Below, in pieces: positions 1 through 8,551 of a stretch of 64,000 bases of DNA. Positions within the stretch are counted from its first letter, which is position 1. Each line of letters begins with the position of its first letter. Source of the DNA: JBBROS01 sp965260995 (GTDB lineage: Bacteria > Pseudomonadota > Alphaproteobacteria > Acetobacterales > Acetobacteraceae); NCBI GenBank assembly GCA_965260995.1, contig CBDHCD010000002.1:248001-312000 (forward strand), given 5' to 3'. Below the pieces are notes generated by a model that ran no database searches, had not been told where the DNA came from, and worked only from the letters and a program-made list of their open reading frames with translations. Position numbers and translations under genes: made by a program.

Positions 1-666
1 CAGTACTGGCGCTCCGCCCGCAACCTGGACTGGGTGGCGGCCAGCCTCGCCCTCGCGCGCGCCTTCGCTTTGTCCGGCGGCCAGCGCCTGGTCGCCGCCG
101 GCACCTGCGCCGAATATCGCTGGGGCGACCCGGTCCTCCACGAGCACCGGACGCCCTGCGACCCGGCCACCCTTTACGGCGCTTGCAAGGACGCGCTCCG
201 CCGCGTGCTGGTCCCCTTCGGGCAGTCCGCCGGCCTCTCCGTCGGCTGGGGCCGCGTCTTCTACCTGTTCGGCCCCGGCGAGCCGCCTGGCCGCCTGGTC
301 GGCGACGCCCTCCGCGCCCTCCGCGCCGGCGAGACCTTCGCGACCACGCACGGTCGCCAGCGAAGGGACTTCCTCCACGTCGCCGACGTGGCCGAGGCCT
401 TCGCCGCCCTCATCGACTCCGCCGCGCAAGGCCCGGTCAACATCGGCAGCGGCGCGGCCGTCCCGGTGCGGCAGGTGATCGAGTGCCTCGCCCGCCGGCT
501 GGGTGCCGAGGCCCGCGTCGCCTTCGGCGCCCGCCCGCTCTCGCCCGACGAGCCGGACACGATCGAGGCCGCCGTCGACCGCCTGCGCGACGAGGTCGGC
601 TTCCGCCCCCGCTTCGGCCTCGCGGCCGGCCTCGCCGACACCGCCGGGTCGGCTTCTCCTTCTTGA
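1..666 (+). CDS. NAD-dependent epimerase/dehydratase, 5'-truncated by window edge
   Basis: The frame is open from base 1, so the start and the Rossmann glycine motif lie outside the window; about 221 residues are visible. The active-site YxxxK of extended short-chain dehydrogenases is seen as LYGACKDALRR. Further on, RRDFLHVADVAEAF and GPVNIGSG are typical of the substrate-side half of nucleotide-sugar epimerases and dehydratases. The family acts on NDP-sugars in the cytoplasm. The specific sugar cannot be read from this part. A link to the glycosylated carotenoid locus downstream is possible, but the distance and the missing N-terminus make that speculative. It ends in TGA at 664-666. Confidence 0.85.
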   Translation, partial: QYWRSARNLDWVAASLALARAFALSGGQRLVAAGTCAEYRWGDPVLHEHRTPCDPATLYGACKDALRRVLVPFGQSAGLSVGWGRVFYLFGPGEPPGRLVGDALRALRAGETFATTHGRQRRDFLHVADVAEAFAALIDSAAQGPVNIGSGAAVPVRQVIECLARRLGAEARVAFGARPLSPDEPDTIEAAVDRLRDEVGFRPRFGLAAGLADTAGSASPS

Positions 667-726
667 CCCGTCGAACCCGTCGCCCGGTCCGGCGTTGTGC
701 CGCCGGATCAGGAAGGGAGATGGGAC

Positions 727-936
727 ATGGCCTCGCTGCCGAGCAAGGGCGACAAGGTGAAGTGGGACACCTCGCAAGGCGAGACCCACGGCAAGGTCGA
801 GAAGGTGGTGACCAGCACGACCAAGGTGAAAGGCCACACCGCCAAGGCGACGAAGGACGACCCTCAGGTGATGGTCAAGAGCGACAAGTCCGGCAAGAAG
901 GCCGTACACAAGCCGGAGGAGCTGAAGAAGGGCTGA
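727..936 (+). CDS. DUF2945 / hypervirulence-associated TUDOR-domain small protein
   Basis: This is a 69-residue, lysine-rich basic protein. The start at ATG 727 is chosen because GGAAGGGAGA lies just upstream and because the KGDKVKWDTSQGETHGKVEKV beginning matches the small SH3/Tudor-like DUF2945 family. The rest (VKGHTAKATKDDPQVMVKSDKSGKKAVHK) is the usual end of the family. No catalytic residues are known and the molecular role is not established. It stands alone, between the epimerase and the convergent aldehyde dehydrogenase. Confidence 0.8.
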   Translation: MASLPSKGDKVKWDTSQGETHGKVEKVVTSTTKVKGHTAKATKDDPQVMVKSDKSGKKAVHKPEELKKG

Positions 937-947
937 CCGCACCCGGC

Positions 948-2333
948 TCAAGGCCGCCGCGCCAGCGCTGCGACCGATGCCGCCACCCCGCGCCAGTCCC
1001 CGTGCAGCAGCCCGATCATCGCCGCGAACTGGCGCGCGTCGTCCGGGCCGTCGGGGCGCAGGTGCGGCCGGAACCGTCCGGACCGGACGCTCACGGTCTT
1101 CGCCGCCGTCATCGCCAGCAGTCCCTCGCCCCCGCGCGTCCGCCCGAAGCCGCTCCGCCCCGCGCCCCCGAACGGCAACCGGGGGTCCGCCGTCGGCACG
1201 ATCAGGTCATTGACGCACACCGACCCGGCCCGCACCCGCCCCGTCACCGCGCGCGCCGCCGTTCCCGGCCCGAACACGCTGGCTCCGAGCCGGTAAGGGC
1301 AGGCCAGGTCGAGCCGCAGCGCCTCCTCGACGTCCGCGACCGGCACCAGCGCCAGCCACGGCGCGAACACGTCCTGTTTCAACAACGCCATTTCGGCCCG
1401 GGCCTCCGCCAGCACTGCCGGCCGGTTCCGCCCGGCGTGGTGCAGCCGCGCCCCGGCCGCCACCGCCTCGGCCAGCAGCCTTTCGAGCCGCTCCGCCACC
1501 GCCGCCGGGACCGTCGCGTCCGCGATGCCCGGCAGCAGCGGCGCCAGCCGCCCTTCCAACGCTTCCGCCATCTCGCGCGGCACGAACACCCGCCGCGGCG
1601 CGATGCACGTCGCCCCCCCGTTCAATCGCAGCCCGTAGGCCAGGCACCGCGCCACGAGCTCCAGGTCGGCCCCCGGCAACACGAACACGGCGTCCGACCC
1701 CGACAGCTCCATCGTCGTCGGCGTCAGCCGCGCAGCCGCCGCTTCCAGCACGCGCACGCCCGTCTCCGCCGATCCTGTCAGCACGATCTTGTCGAACCCG
1801 GCCGCGACCGCCGCCGGCCCGTCCTCCTCGCCGAGCACCGTCAGCACCCCGTCCGGCAGCCCGGCCTCCCGCATCGCCGCCGCGAAGGCGGCCGCGGCGG
1901 CTACCCCGCCTGCCGCCGGTTTCCACGCCGCCGCGTTGCCCGCCGCCAGCGCCTGCAGCGCCTGCGCCCCCGGCAGGAACAACGGGTAATTTCCGGGTCC
2001 CAGAATCAGGACCGCCCCCAGCGGCTCCCGCCTGATCTCCGCCGTCACCCCGAACAGCCATGCCGGCCGCCCGCCGCGCAACCGCCGGGCTGCGAGCAGG
2101 GCCGGCGCTTCCCGCTCCAGGAACCGCGCCGCTTCCAACAGCGGCAGCACCTCCGCCACCAGCGTGTCCGCGACCGGCCGCCCTATCGTCCGAGCCAGCG
2201 CCGTCGCCCGCCCTGCCATCAGCCGCCTGGCCCGGCGCACGACGCCGAGCCGGGCGGGCAAGCCCGCTTCCGCCCAGGCCGCGCCCGCCACCCGGGCCGG
2301 CGCGAGGAACGTTGGGGTGACAAGATCGTTCAT
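948..2333 (-). CDS. Aldehyde dehydrogenase, probable apocarotenal (CrtNc/Ald-like) dehydrogenase
   Basis: This is a 461-residue NAD(P)-dependent aldehyde dehydrogenase. The general-base glutamate is E209 (TTMELSGSD) and the catalytic cysteine is C243 (NGGATCIAPRR); the cofactor segment VLTGSAETG is near 184-192. ATG 2333 gives a full-length family member. The frame is open further upstream, but that part runs antisense through the desaturase. It is divergent from a CrtN-type gene across a 90-bp spacer. In C30 carotenoid pathways (Methylomonas ald, Planococcus crtNc) such an enzyme oxidises diapocarotenals to carotenoic acids. I infer that role from context; the family fold itself is certain. 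Confidence 0.85.
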   Translation of the reverse strand: MNDLVTPTFLAPARVAGAAWAEAGLPARLGVVRRARRLMAGRATALARTIGRPVADTLVAEVLPLLEAARFLEREAPALLAARRLRGGRPAWLFGVTAEIRREPLGAVLILGPGNYPLFLPGAQALQALAAGNAAAWKPAAGGVAAAAAFAAAMREAGLPDGVLTVLGEEDGPAAVAAGFDKIVLTGSAETGVRVLEAAAARLTPTTMELSGSDAVFVLPGADLELVARCLAYGLRLNGGATCIAPRRVFVPREMAEALEGRLAPLLPGIADATVPAAVAERLERLLAEAVAAGARLHHAGRNRPAVLAEARAEMALLKQDVFAPWLALVPVADVEEALRLDLACPYRLGASVFGPGTAARAVTGRVRAGSVCVNDLIVPTADPRLPFGGAGRSGFGRTRGGEGLLAMTAAKTVSVRSGRFRPHLRPDGPDDARQFAAMIGLLHGDWRGVAASVAALARRP

Positions 2334-2423
2334 GCGCTTAAGTTTACGCCCGTCTGGTTGCCTGGCGAGAGAGAGGTTAGTGTCGCGTATGCCGTTTTTT
2401 CCAAACCAGCCGTCCCGCACGGA
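2334..2423. promoter_or_regulatory. Divergent promoter region between aldehyde dehydrogenase and first crtN-like gene
   Basis: This 90-bp spacer separates two divergent starts and must carry initiation signals for both halves of the carotenoid locus. A run of T (GCCGTTTTTTCC, about 2392-2403) lies shortly before the plus-strand start. I see no clear TTGACA/TATAAT pair and no obvious palindromic operator, so this is a positional call only. Confidence 0.35.
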
Positions 2424-3986
2424 ATGACCAAGCGCGTCGGCATCATCGGCGCCGGGCCCGGTGGCCTGGCGGCGGCCATGTTGCTGGCCAAGGCCGGCGT
2501 CGATGTCACGGTGCATGAGGCCAGGGACCGCGTCGGCGGCCGCTCCAGCATGATCACCGCGCCCACGCCCCAGGGCACCTTTCGCTTCGACATGGGGCCC
2601 ACCTTCTTCCTTTACCCCCGCGTCCTGGCCGACATCTTCGCCGCCTGCGGCCGCAACCTGCACGACGAGGCGGAGCTGATCCGGCTCGACCCGCAATACC
2701 ACCTGATCTTCGAGGGCGGCGGCGAGATCCAGGCGTCGGGCGACATGGTCCGCATGGCCGAGGAGCTGCGCCGCTTCTCCCCCGCGGACGCCGACGCCCT
2801 GCCCCGCTTCATGGCCGACAACCGGGCCAAGCTCGCCGTGTTCCGCCCCGTGCTGGAGAACGCTTTCAACGGCATGCGCGACCTCATGCGCCCGCCGGTG
2901 CTGAAGGGCCTCGGCATGTTGCGCCCGCACCGCAGCGTCGATGCCGACCTCGGCGCTTACTTCCGTGACGAGCGGGTGCGGCTCGCTTTCAGCTTCCAGA
3001 GCAAGTACCTCGGCATGTCGCCGTTCCGTTGCCCGAGCCTGTTCACCATCCTGTCCTTCATGGAATACGAGTACGGCGTCTATCACCCGCGCGGCGGCAC
3101 CGGCGCGGTCATGGCCGCCATGACGCGCGTCGCTCGCGACCTCGGCGCGGAGATCAACCTCAATGACCCCGTCGAGGAGGTCCTGTTCCAGGGCCGCCGC
3201 GCCACCGGCGTTCGCACCGCCGCGGGCGAGCGGCGCTACGACGCGCTGGTCATCAACGCCGATTTCGCGGAAACCATGAAGCGCCTGGTGCCCGACGCCA
3301 TCCGCCGCCGCTGGACCGACAAGAGGATCGCGACCAAGAAGTTCTCCTGCAGCACCTTCATGCTTTATCTCGGCATCGAGGGCACCCTGCCGGAGCTATC
3401 GCACCACACCGTTTACCTGGCGGACGACTACCGCCGCAACCTGGCCGAGATCGAGGCCGGCATGGCCCCGACCAACCCGAGCTTCTACGTCCAGAACGCC
3501 TGCGTCACCGATCCGGCCCTTGCCCCGCCCGGCCATTCGACGCTTTACGTCCTCGTTCCGGTCGGCCACCGCGTCGGCCAGGGCATCGACTGGGCCACGG
3601 AAGCGCCCCGCTACCGCGCCCTCGCCCTCGAACGCCTGAAACGGATCGGCGTTCCCGACATCGAGAGCCGCATCCGCTTCGAGAAGGTCCTGACCCCGCA
3701 GGGCTGGGAGGACGACCTTCGCATCTACCGCGGCGCCACCTTCAACCTCGCCCACAACCTCGCGCAGATGCTCCATTTCCGCCCGCGCAACCGTTTCGAG
3801 GACCTCGACGGCGTTTACCTGGTGGGCGGCGGCACCCACCCCGGCAGCGGCCTGCCGGTCATCTTCGAAAGCGCCCGCATCAGCAGCCGCCTTCTCACCG
3901 AGGACCTCGGCGTGCGCCCCGATTGGGACTCTCCCTCGGCCATGGCCGCCCCCAACTACGTTCCCGCCATCGCGGAGGCCCTATGA
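2424..3986 (+). CDS. CrtN/CrtI-type carotenoid desaturase or oxidase (first copy)
   Basis: This is a 520-residue FAD-dependent amine-oxidase-fold enzyme. The dinucleotide motif GIIGAGPGGLAAAM is near residues 6-19, with GGRSS following and FRFDMGPTFF typical of phytoene or dehydrosqualene desaturases. The C-terminal carotenoid-desaturase signature is LVGGGTHPGSGLPVI. ATG 2424 gives the family N-terminus. It is first in a tightly packed run: its TGA overlaps the next ATG (ATGA at 3983). With two paralogs plus acyltransferase, glycosyltransferase and aldehyde dehydrogenase nearby, a C30 pathway role is inferred (squalene or dehydrosqualene desaturase, or terminal-methyl oxidase). I cannot tell which of the two copies performs which step. 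Confidence 0.88.
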   Translation: MTKRVGIIGAGPGGLAAAMLLAKAGVDVTVHEARDRVGGRSSMITAPTPQGTFRFDMGPTFFLYPRVLADIFAACGRNLHDEAELIRLDPQYHLIFEGGGEIQASGDMVRMAEELRRFSPADADALPRFMADNRAKLAVFRPVLENAFNGMRDLMRPPVLKGLGMLRPHRSVDADLGAYFRDERVRLAFSFQSKYLGMSPFRCPSLFTILSFMEYEYGVYHPRGGTGAVMAAMTRVARDLGAEINLNDPVEEVLFQGRRATGVRTAAGERRYDALVINADFAETMKRLVPDAIRRRWTDKRIATKKFSCSTFMLYLGIEGTLPELSHHTVYLADDYRRNLAEIEAGMAPTNPSFYVQNACVTDPALAPPGHSTLYVLVPVGHRVGQGIDWATEAPRYRALALERLKRIGVPDIESRIRFEKVLTPQGWEDDLRIYRGATFNLAHNLAQMLHFRPRNRFEDLDGVYLVGGGTHPGSGLPVIFESARISSRLLTEDLGVRPDWDSPSAMAAPNYVPAIAEAL

Positions 3987-5527
3987 ACGCCATCAATCCA
4001 GACCTCGGCGCCCGCCCCGTGGGCGTCGTCGGCGCCGGGCTGGCCGGCCTCGCCGCCGCCTGCACCCTCGCCGCCCGCGGCCACAAGGTCATCCTGTTCG
4101 ACAAGAACCCGTGGCTCGGCGGCAAGGCGGCGCAGTTATGCGAGCAGGGGTTCCGCTTCGACATGGGCCCCACCATCCTCACCGTGCCGCACGTGCTGGA
4201 GCGCGTGTTCCGGGAAGCCGGGCGCGACATGCGCGACTACCTCGACCTGCGCCGGCTCGACCCGCAATGGCGCTGCTTCTTCGACGACGGCACCGTGCTC
4301 GACCTGTCCGAGAACGTGCCCGAGATGGCCGACACCATCGCTGCCTACGCTCCCGGCAGCCAGCAGGGCTACCGCGACTTCATCGCCATGAGCGAGCAAC
4401 TGCACGGCGTCAGCGAGAAGTTCTTCTTCTGGAAGTCGGTGGAGGGCATCTCCGACACCCTCAGCATGAAGGGCATGAATCTCAAGACCCTGCGCGAGGT
4501 GTTGAGCCTGCGGATGGGCACCTCCGTCGCCGCGCAGATCCGTAAGCGCGTCCCCGACGGCCGCGTCGCGCAGATGCTCGACCATTTCGTCCAGTACGTC
4601 GGCAGTTCGCCTTACGCTTCCCCCGCCGTGCTGTGCAGCATCGCCCACATGCAGACGGCGCTCGGCGTCTGGTATCCGATCGGCGGCACCCGCGCCGTCC
4701 CGGAGGCGCTGCAGCGGCTGGCCGGTGAGCTGGGAATTGATCTTCGCCCGGGCGTGGGGGTCGACCGTATCCTTCACGACGACGGCCGCGCGTCGGGCGT
4801 CGTCACCGACGCGGGCGAGACCATCCCCCTCTCCGCCGTCGTCTCCAATATGGATAGCGTTCGCACCATGAGTGAGTTGGTCGGCGGCGCGCCCGGCCGC
4901 CGCTTCGCGCGCCGCTGGAAGCGCGACCCGGCCTGCTCCGGCGTCGTGCTCTACCTCGGCCTCGACCGCGGCTACGACCACCTGGCGCACCACGATTTCG
5001 TCTTCTCCAAGGATCCCGAGGAGGAGTTCGACTGGATCTACGGCAAGGGCGAACCCGCGCCCGACCCGACCTGCTACCTCGCCGCCACCGCCCGCACCGA
5101 GCCGGGCGTCGCCCCCGAGGGTGGCGAAGCGCTCTACGTCCTGGTCCACACCCCGTTCCTCCGCCCGCATCACGACTGGTCGCGGATGCTGCCCGCCTAC
5201 CGCCAGGTCATCCTCGACAAGCTCAAGCGCTGCGCCGCCATGCCCGATCTCGAGGAGCGCATCGTTTTCGAGCGCCACCTCACCCCGCAGGACATCCACG
5301 ACCGCTACCGCGTTCTCAACGGCGCGATCTACGGCCTCGCCAGTCACGGCAAGGTCAACGGCGCGTTCAAGCCGGGCAACCGTTCGCGCGATCTCGCCGG
5401 CCTCTACCTCGCCGGCGGCGCGGCCCATCCTGGCCCGGGGATGCCCATGGTGCTCATGAGCGGCTGGATCGCCGCCGATAGCCTCTGCCAAGACCTGCAG
5501 CCAGCCGCGGCCCGCGTCACAGCCTGA
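3983..5527 (+). CDS. CrtN/CrtI-type carotenoid desaturase or oxidase (second copy)
   Basis: This 514-residue protein is a paralog of the preceding gene. GVVGAGLAGLAAAC (about 13-26) binds FAD, followed by GGKAAQ and FRFDMGPTI; the C-terminal motif is LAGGAAHPGPGMPM. It starts at ATG 3983, overlapping the upstream stop by four bases, which implies translational coupling. In Methylomonas and Planococcus two such enzymes act in series: one desaturates the C30 backbone and the other (CrtNb) oxidises terminal methyl groups to aldehydes. The GGKA rather than GGRS variant suggests a different substrate from the first copy, but the assignment is inference. Confidence 0.88.
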   Translation: MNAINPDLGARPVGVVGAGLAGLAAACTLAARGHKVILFDKNPWLGGKAAQLCEQGFRFDMGPTILTVPHVLERVFREAGRDMRDYLDLRRLDPQWRCFFDDGTVLDLSENVPEMADTIAAYAPGSQQGYRDFIAMSEQLHGVSEKFFFWKSVEGISDTLSMKGMNLKTLREVLSLRMGTSVAAQIRKRVPDGRVAQMLDHFVQYVGSSPYASPAVLCSIAHMQTALGVWYPIGGTRAVPEALQRLAGELGIDLRPGVGVDRILHDDGRASGVVTDAGETIPLSAVVSNMDSVRTMSELVGGAPGRRFARRWKRDPACSGVVLYLGLDRGYDHLAHHDFVFSKDPEEEFDWIYGKGEPAPDPTCYLAATARTEPGVAPEGGEALYVLVHTPFLRPHHDWSRMLPAYRQVILDKLKRCAAMPDLEERIVFERHLTPQDIHDRYRVLNGAIYGLASHGKVNGAFKPGNRSRDLAGLYLAGGAAHPGPGMPMVLMSGWIAADSLCQDLQPAAARVTA

Positions 5528-5536
5528 GCGGGCGCG

Positions 5537-6424
5537 ATGCCCGGCCACGAGTTCCCGCTGTCCGGCCGCGAGTCCTTCGCGGCCGCGGGGAGCATGTCGT
5601 CCCCGGCCAAGATCCCGAATCCGGCGCGCACCCGCGACGGCCAGTCCCGTGACGACCCGCTCGCCGCCCGGTCCCCGCTCCTGTTCTGGCTGTTCGGCTG
5701 GTACCTGCGCTGGTTCTTCTGGCGCCGCTTCCGCGCCGTCCGCGTCTCCCGCGCCGGCCTGCCCCGCGCGCCGTCCGGCCGTCCCCTGATCATCTACAGC
5801 AATCACCCCTCCTGGTGGGACCCGGCGCTCTACATCCTGCTCGCCACCAAGCTGTTCCCCGGCCGCCCCGGTTTCGGGCCCATGGATCATGAGTCCCTCG
5901 GCCGCTACGGCGTGCTGGAGCGCATGGGCGTGTTCGGCATCGCCCTCAACACGCCCCGCGGCGCGGCCCGCTTCCTCGCGACCAGCCTGCGCGTGCTGGG
6001 CGACCCCGCCGGCATTCTCTGGATCACCGCCGAGGGCGCGTTCACCGATCCGCGCCGCCGCCCCGTCCATCTCCGCCCCGGCATCGCCCACCTCGCCCGC
6101 CGCGTTCCGGGCGCTGTCATCCTGCCGCTCGCCGTTGAGTACGCCTTCTGGAACGAGAGCCGCCCCGAGGCGCTCGTCCGCTTCGGCGACCCGATCGAGA
6201 CGGCCCGCGACCGCACCGTCGCCGCCTGGACCACCCGCCTCGAAGCCGAGTTGACCCGGACTATGGATTCGCTCGCCACCGAGAGCGCCGAGCGTGACCC
6301 GTCGTTGTTCCAGCCCCTGCTCCGCGGCGGCGCAGGCGTCGGCGGCATCTACGACCTGTCCCGCCGCCTCCGCGCCTGGGCCTCGGGCCGCCGCTTCGAC
6401 CCCTCGCACGAGCAGCGCGATTGA
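5537..6424 (+). CDS. Lysophospholipid-acyltransferase-family protein, probable carotenoid-glycoside acyltransferase
   Basis: This is a 295-residue PlsC-type acyltransferase. The catalytic HX4D motif is H90-PSWW-D95 within YSNHPSWWDP, and EGAFTD/RPGIAHLARR (about 165-195) corresponds to the substrate-binding motifs. A hydrophobic stretch at 48-62 (LLFWLFGWYLRWFFW) suggests membrane association. The start is nine bases after the previous stop; ATG 5594 is an alternative that would remove 19 residues. The gene sits between two carotenoid oxidases and a glycosyltransferase, the arrangement known for acylated glycosyl C30 carotenoids (staphyloxanthin CrtO/CrtQ logic). Its stop overlaps the next start (TTGA at 6421). 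Confidence 0.85.
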   Translation: MPGHEFPLSGRESFAAAGSMSSPAKIPNPARTRDGQSRDDPLAARSPLLFWLFGWYLRWFFWRRFRAVRVSRAGLPRAPSGRPLIIYSNHPSWWDPALYILLATKLFPGRPGFGPMDHESLGRYGVLERMGVFGIALNTPRGAARFLATSLRVLGDPAGILWITAEGAFTDPRRRPVHLRPGIAHLARRVPGAVILPLAVEYAFWNESRPEALVRFGDPIETARDRTVAAWTTRLEAELTRTMDSLATESAERDPSLFQPLLRGGAGVGGIYDLSRRLRAWASGRRFDPSHEQRD

Positions 6425-7509
6425 CCGTCCTCGCCGTCGCCAGCCTGCTGCTCGCCGCGGCTCCGCTGTTGCTGATGCTCGCCAACCTGCCGCTGTTCCG
6501 CGCCCCGCCGCTGGCCAGCGACCGGCCGTCCGTCAGCGTCCTGATCCCCGCGCGCAACGAGGAAGCCCACATCGGCGACGCCTGCGCCGCGGTTCTCGCC
6601 AACCGCGGCGTCGATCTCGAACTGCTGGTGCTGGACGACGACAGCAGCGACCGGACGCCGCAGATCCTGGCCGCCATCGCCGACCCTCGCCTGCGCGTCG
6701 CCCAGGCGCCCGCCCTCCCGCCCGGCTGGTCCGGCAAGCAGCACGCCTGCCACGTCCTGTCCGGCCTCGCCCGGCACGACCTCATGGTGTTCGTTGACGC
6801 CGACGTCCGTCTCGCCCCCGACGCCCTTTCCCGCATGGCCGGCTTCATGCAGAGCCACGGTGCCGGCCTCGCCAGCGGCTTCCCGCGCCAGGTCGTCGTC
6901 ACCTGGTCGGAGCAGCTCCTGTTGCCGCTGATCCACTTCCTCCTGCTCGGCTTCCTGCCGCTGGCCGTGATGAACCGCCTGCCGCTGCCCAGCCTCGGCG
7001 CCGGCTGCGGCCAGTTGTTCATCGCCCGCCGCGGCGCTTACCGCGACGCCGACGGCCACGCGGCGATCCGCGCCAGCCTGCACGACGGCCTGACGCTCCC
7101 GCGCGCCGTCCGCCGCGCCGGGCACATGAGCCTGCTGTTCGACGCCACCGGCTTCTCGCGCTGCCGGATGTATGCCAACGCGGGCCAAGTCTGGGAGGGT
7201 CTATGCAAGAACGCGACGGAGGGCATGGCGAAGCCGGCCGCACTCCCGGTCTGGACCGTGATCCTCGGCGGCGGCCAGGTCCTGCCCGCCTTCCTGCTGC
7301 TGACGGTCCCGAGCTGGCCCGCGGCCCTCGCCTTGGCGATGGGCATCGGGGCCCGCCTGGTCCTCGCCGCCCGCTTCCGCCAGCCCTGGCTCTCGGCCCT
7401 GCTGCACCCGCTCGGCGTGCTGGCCCTGTTGCTGATCCAGTGGTTCAGCCTGCTTCGCGCCGCCCGCGGCGGCCAGGCCACCTGGCGCGGACGGGCCTAC
7501 CCGGGCTGA
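6421..7509 (+). CDS. Family 2 glycosyltransferase, probable carotenoic acid glycosyltransferase (CrtQ-like)
   Basis: This 362-residue membrane-anchored glycosyltransferase begins with TTG at 6421, overlapping the acyltransferase TGA. Residues 2-26 form an N-terminal membrane segment. The GT2 core has SVLIPARNEE (39-48), LDDDSSD (71-77) and the metal-binding DAD at 126-128; several C-terminal hydrophobic helices follow (VILGGGQVLPAFLLLTV; LHPLGVLALLLIQWF). The layout matches CrtQ-type enzymes that attach a sugar to a carotenoic acid. Operon position supports this; the sugar donor is unknown. Confidence 0.85.
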   Translation: MTVLAVASLLLAAAPLLLMLANLPLFRAPPLASDRPSVSVLIPARNEEAHIGDACAAVLANRGVDLELLVLDDDSSDRTPQILAAIADPRLRVAQAPALPPGWSGKQHACHVLSGLARHDLMVFVDADVRLAPDALSRMAGFMQSHGAGLASGFPRQVVVTWSEQLLLPLIHFLLLGFLPLAVMNRLPLPSLGAGCGQLFIARRGAYRDADGHAAIRASLHDGLTLPRAVRRAGHMSLLFDATGFSRCRMYANAGQVWEGLCKNATEGMAKPAALPVWTVILGGGQVLPAFLLLTVPSWPAALALAMGIGARLVLAARFRQPWLSALLHPLGVLALLLIQWFSLLRAARGGQATWRGRAYPG

Positions 7510-7910
7510 TCCTGGCGCTGCTCGCCTTCACTCCCCCGGTGCGCGCCGCCACGCTGGACGTCGTCGTCGCCGGCGTCCGCGACGCCCGGGGCGACATCCT
7601 GGTGGCGGTCTGCTCCGAGCGCCGCTTCCTCCAGCCCACCTGCGAGCACGCCGGCCGCGCGCCCGCCCGGCCCGGCGAGGTCACCGTCCGCGTCGCCGGC
7701 GTCCCGCCCGGCACCTGGACCGCCCAGGCCTTTCACGACGAGGACGGTGATGGCAAGATCGGCCGCAACGTCCTCGGCATCCCGACCGAGGGCATCGGCT
7801 TCAGCAACGACGCCAAGTTCCGCTTCGGCCCGCCCCGCTTCTCCGACGCCGCCTTCCGGCTCGGCCCGGCCGGCGGTCGCGTCCGCTTCTCCCTCCGCTA
7901 CGTGTTCTGA
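7440..7910 (+). CDS. Secreted DUF2141 protein linked to carotenoid cluster
   Basis: The mature part ATLDVVVAGVRDARGDILVAVC with FHDEDGDGKIGRNVLGIPTEGIGFSNDA is characteristic of DUF2141 proteins, which are small, periplasmic and often found in carotenoid gene clusters. A signal peptide is visible (arginines, then LPGLILALLAF, cleavage near VRA-A). No ATG fits. GTG 7440 gives 156 residues and a proper signal peptide but overlaps the glycosyltransferase by 70 bases; CTG 7506, overlapping the upstream TGA, would leave a very short leader. The start is therefore uncertain. Function is unknown; a role in carotenoid placement or stability is guesswork. Confidence 0.7.
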   Translation: MVQPASRRPRRPGHLARTGLPGLILALLAFTPPVRAATLDVVVAGVRDARGDILVAVCSERRFLQPTCEHAGRAPARPGEVTVRVAGVPPGTWTAQAFHDEDGDGKIGRNVLGIPTEGIGFSNDAKFRFGPPRFSDAAFRLGPAGGRVRFSLRYVF

Positions 7911-7920
7911 GGTGCCGTTC

Positions 7921-8262
7921 ATGGGCGACCGTTTCCCCGCCGACCCCCCGCCGCACTTCGCGGCGCACCTGTTCGTCTGCACCAACCGCCGCCCCGACGG
8001 CCACCGGCGCGGCTCCTGCGCCGCCCGCGGCTCCGAGCGCCTGCGCGACTACATGAAGGCCCGCGCCAAGGAACTCGGCGTCGCCGGCATCCGCGTCAAC
8101 ACCGCCGGCTGCCTCGATCGCTGCGAGAAAGGCCCCTGCCTGGTGATCTACCCTGAGGGCGTCTGGTATCGCATCGACAGCCCGGCCGACGTCGACCGCG
8201 TGCTGCGGGAACACGTCATCGCGGGCGGCCGGGCGCGGGAGCTGATGCTGCCGGCGGACTGA
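7921..8262 (+). CDS. Thioredoxin-like [2Fe-2S] ferredoxin
   Basis: This 113-residue protein has a complete thioredoxin-like ferredoxin ligand set: C20-x12-C33 and C64-x3-C68 (AGCLDRCEKGPC). It binds one [2Fe-2S] cluster and presumably carries electrons in the cytoplasm. ATG 7921 starts ten bases after the DUF2141 stop, so it is probably the last gene of the carotenoid transcript, where an electron donor for the oxidases would make sense (inference). Its last 47 bases overlap the end of a convergent gene of related type. Confidence 0.82.
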   Translation: MGDRFPADPPPHFAAHLFVCTNRRPDGHRRGSCAARGSERLRDYMKARAKELGVAGIRVNTAGCLDRCEKGPCLVIYPEGVWYRIDSPADVDRVLREHVIAGGRARELMLPAD

Positions 8263-8551
8263 TCACCGCCAGCACCGCCGCCGGGTCCGTCCCTCCCGGC
8301 ACCGCCAGCACCTGCCCCGGCGAGGCCGGGCCGATCACCGTCACCGCGCGCTTCGGGCACAGGTTGAGGCAGCCGACCTCGATCACCCGCAGCGCCCGGC
8401 GGCGCCCCGTCTCCTTCAGCGTCGCGCGCAGCACTTTCGACAAGTCTTGCTTGCCTTTGCGCCCGAACCCGCCGCCCAGCTTGCGGCTGCACTTCTTGCA
8501 CACCAGCGCCACCCCGTCCCAGGGCGCGGGGATCGGCCGCAACTCGCTCAC
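8216..8551 (-). CDS. (2Fe-2S) ferredoxin-domain-like protein with CxxC-CxxxC cysteines
   Basis: This 111-residue basic protein begins with GTG at 8551, overlapping the coq7 stop (GTGA), so it is the third gene of dsbB-coq7-this gene. Cysteines 18 and 21 form VCKKC, and VGCLNLCPK supplies a Cx3C pair, as in thioredoxin-like ferredoxins but with the first pair two residues apart instead of ten to twelve. GGGFGRKGKQDLSKVLR is the recurring linker of this alphaproteobacterial family. A cluster or another metal site is possible. It ends inside the convergent ferredoxin gene. Confidence 0.7.
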   Translation of the reverse strand: MSELRPIPAPWDGVALVCKKCSRKLGGGFGRKGKQDLSKVLRATLKETGRRRALRVIEVGCLNLCPKRAVTVIGPASPGQVLAVPGGTDPAAVLAVISPPAASAPAPGRPR

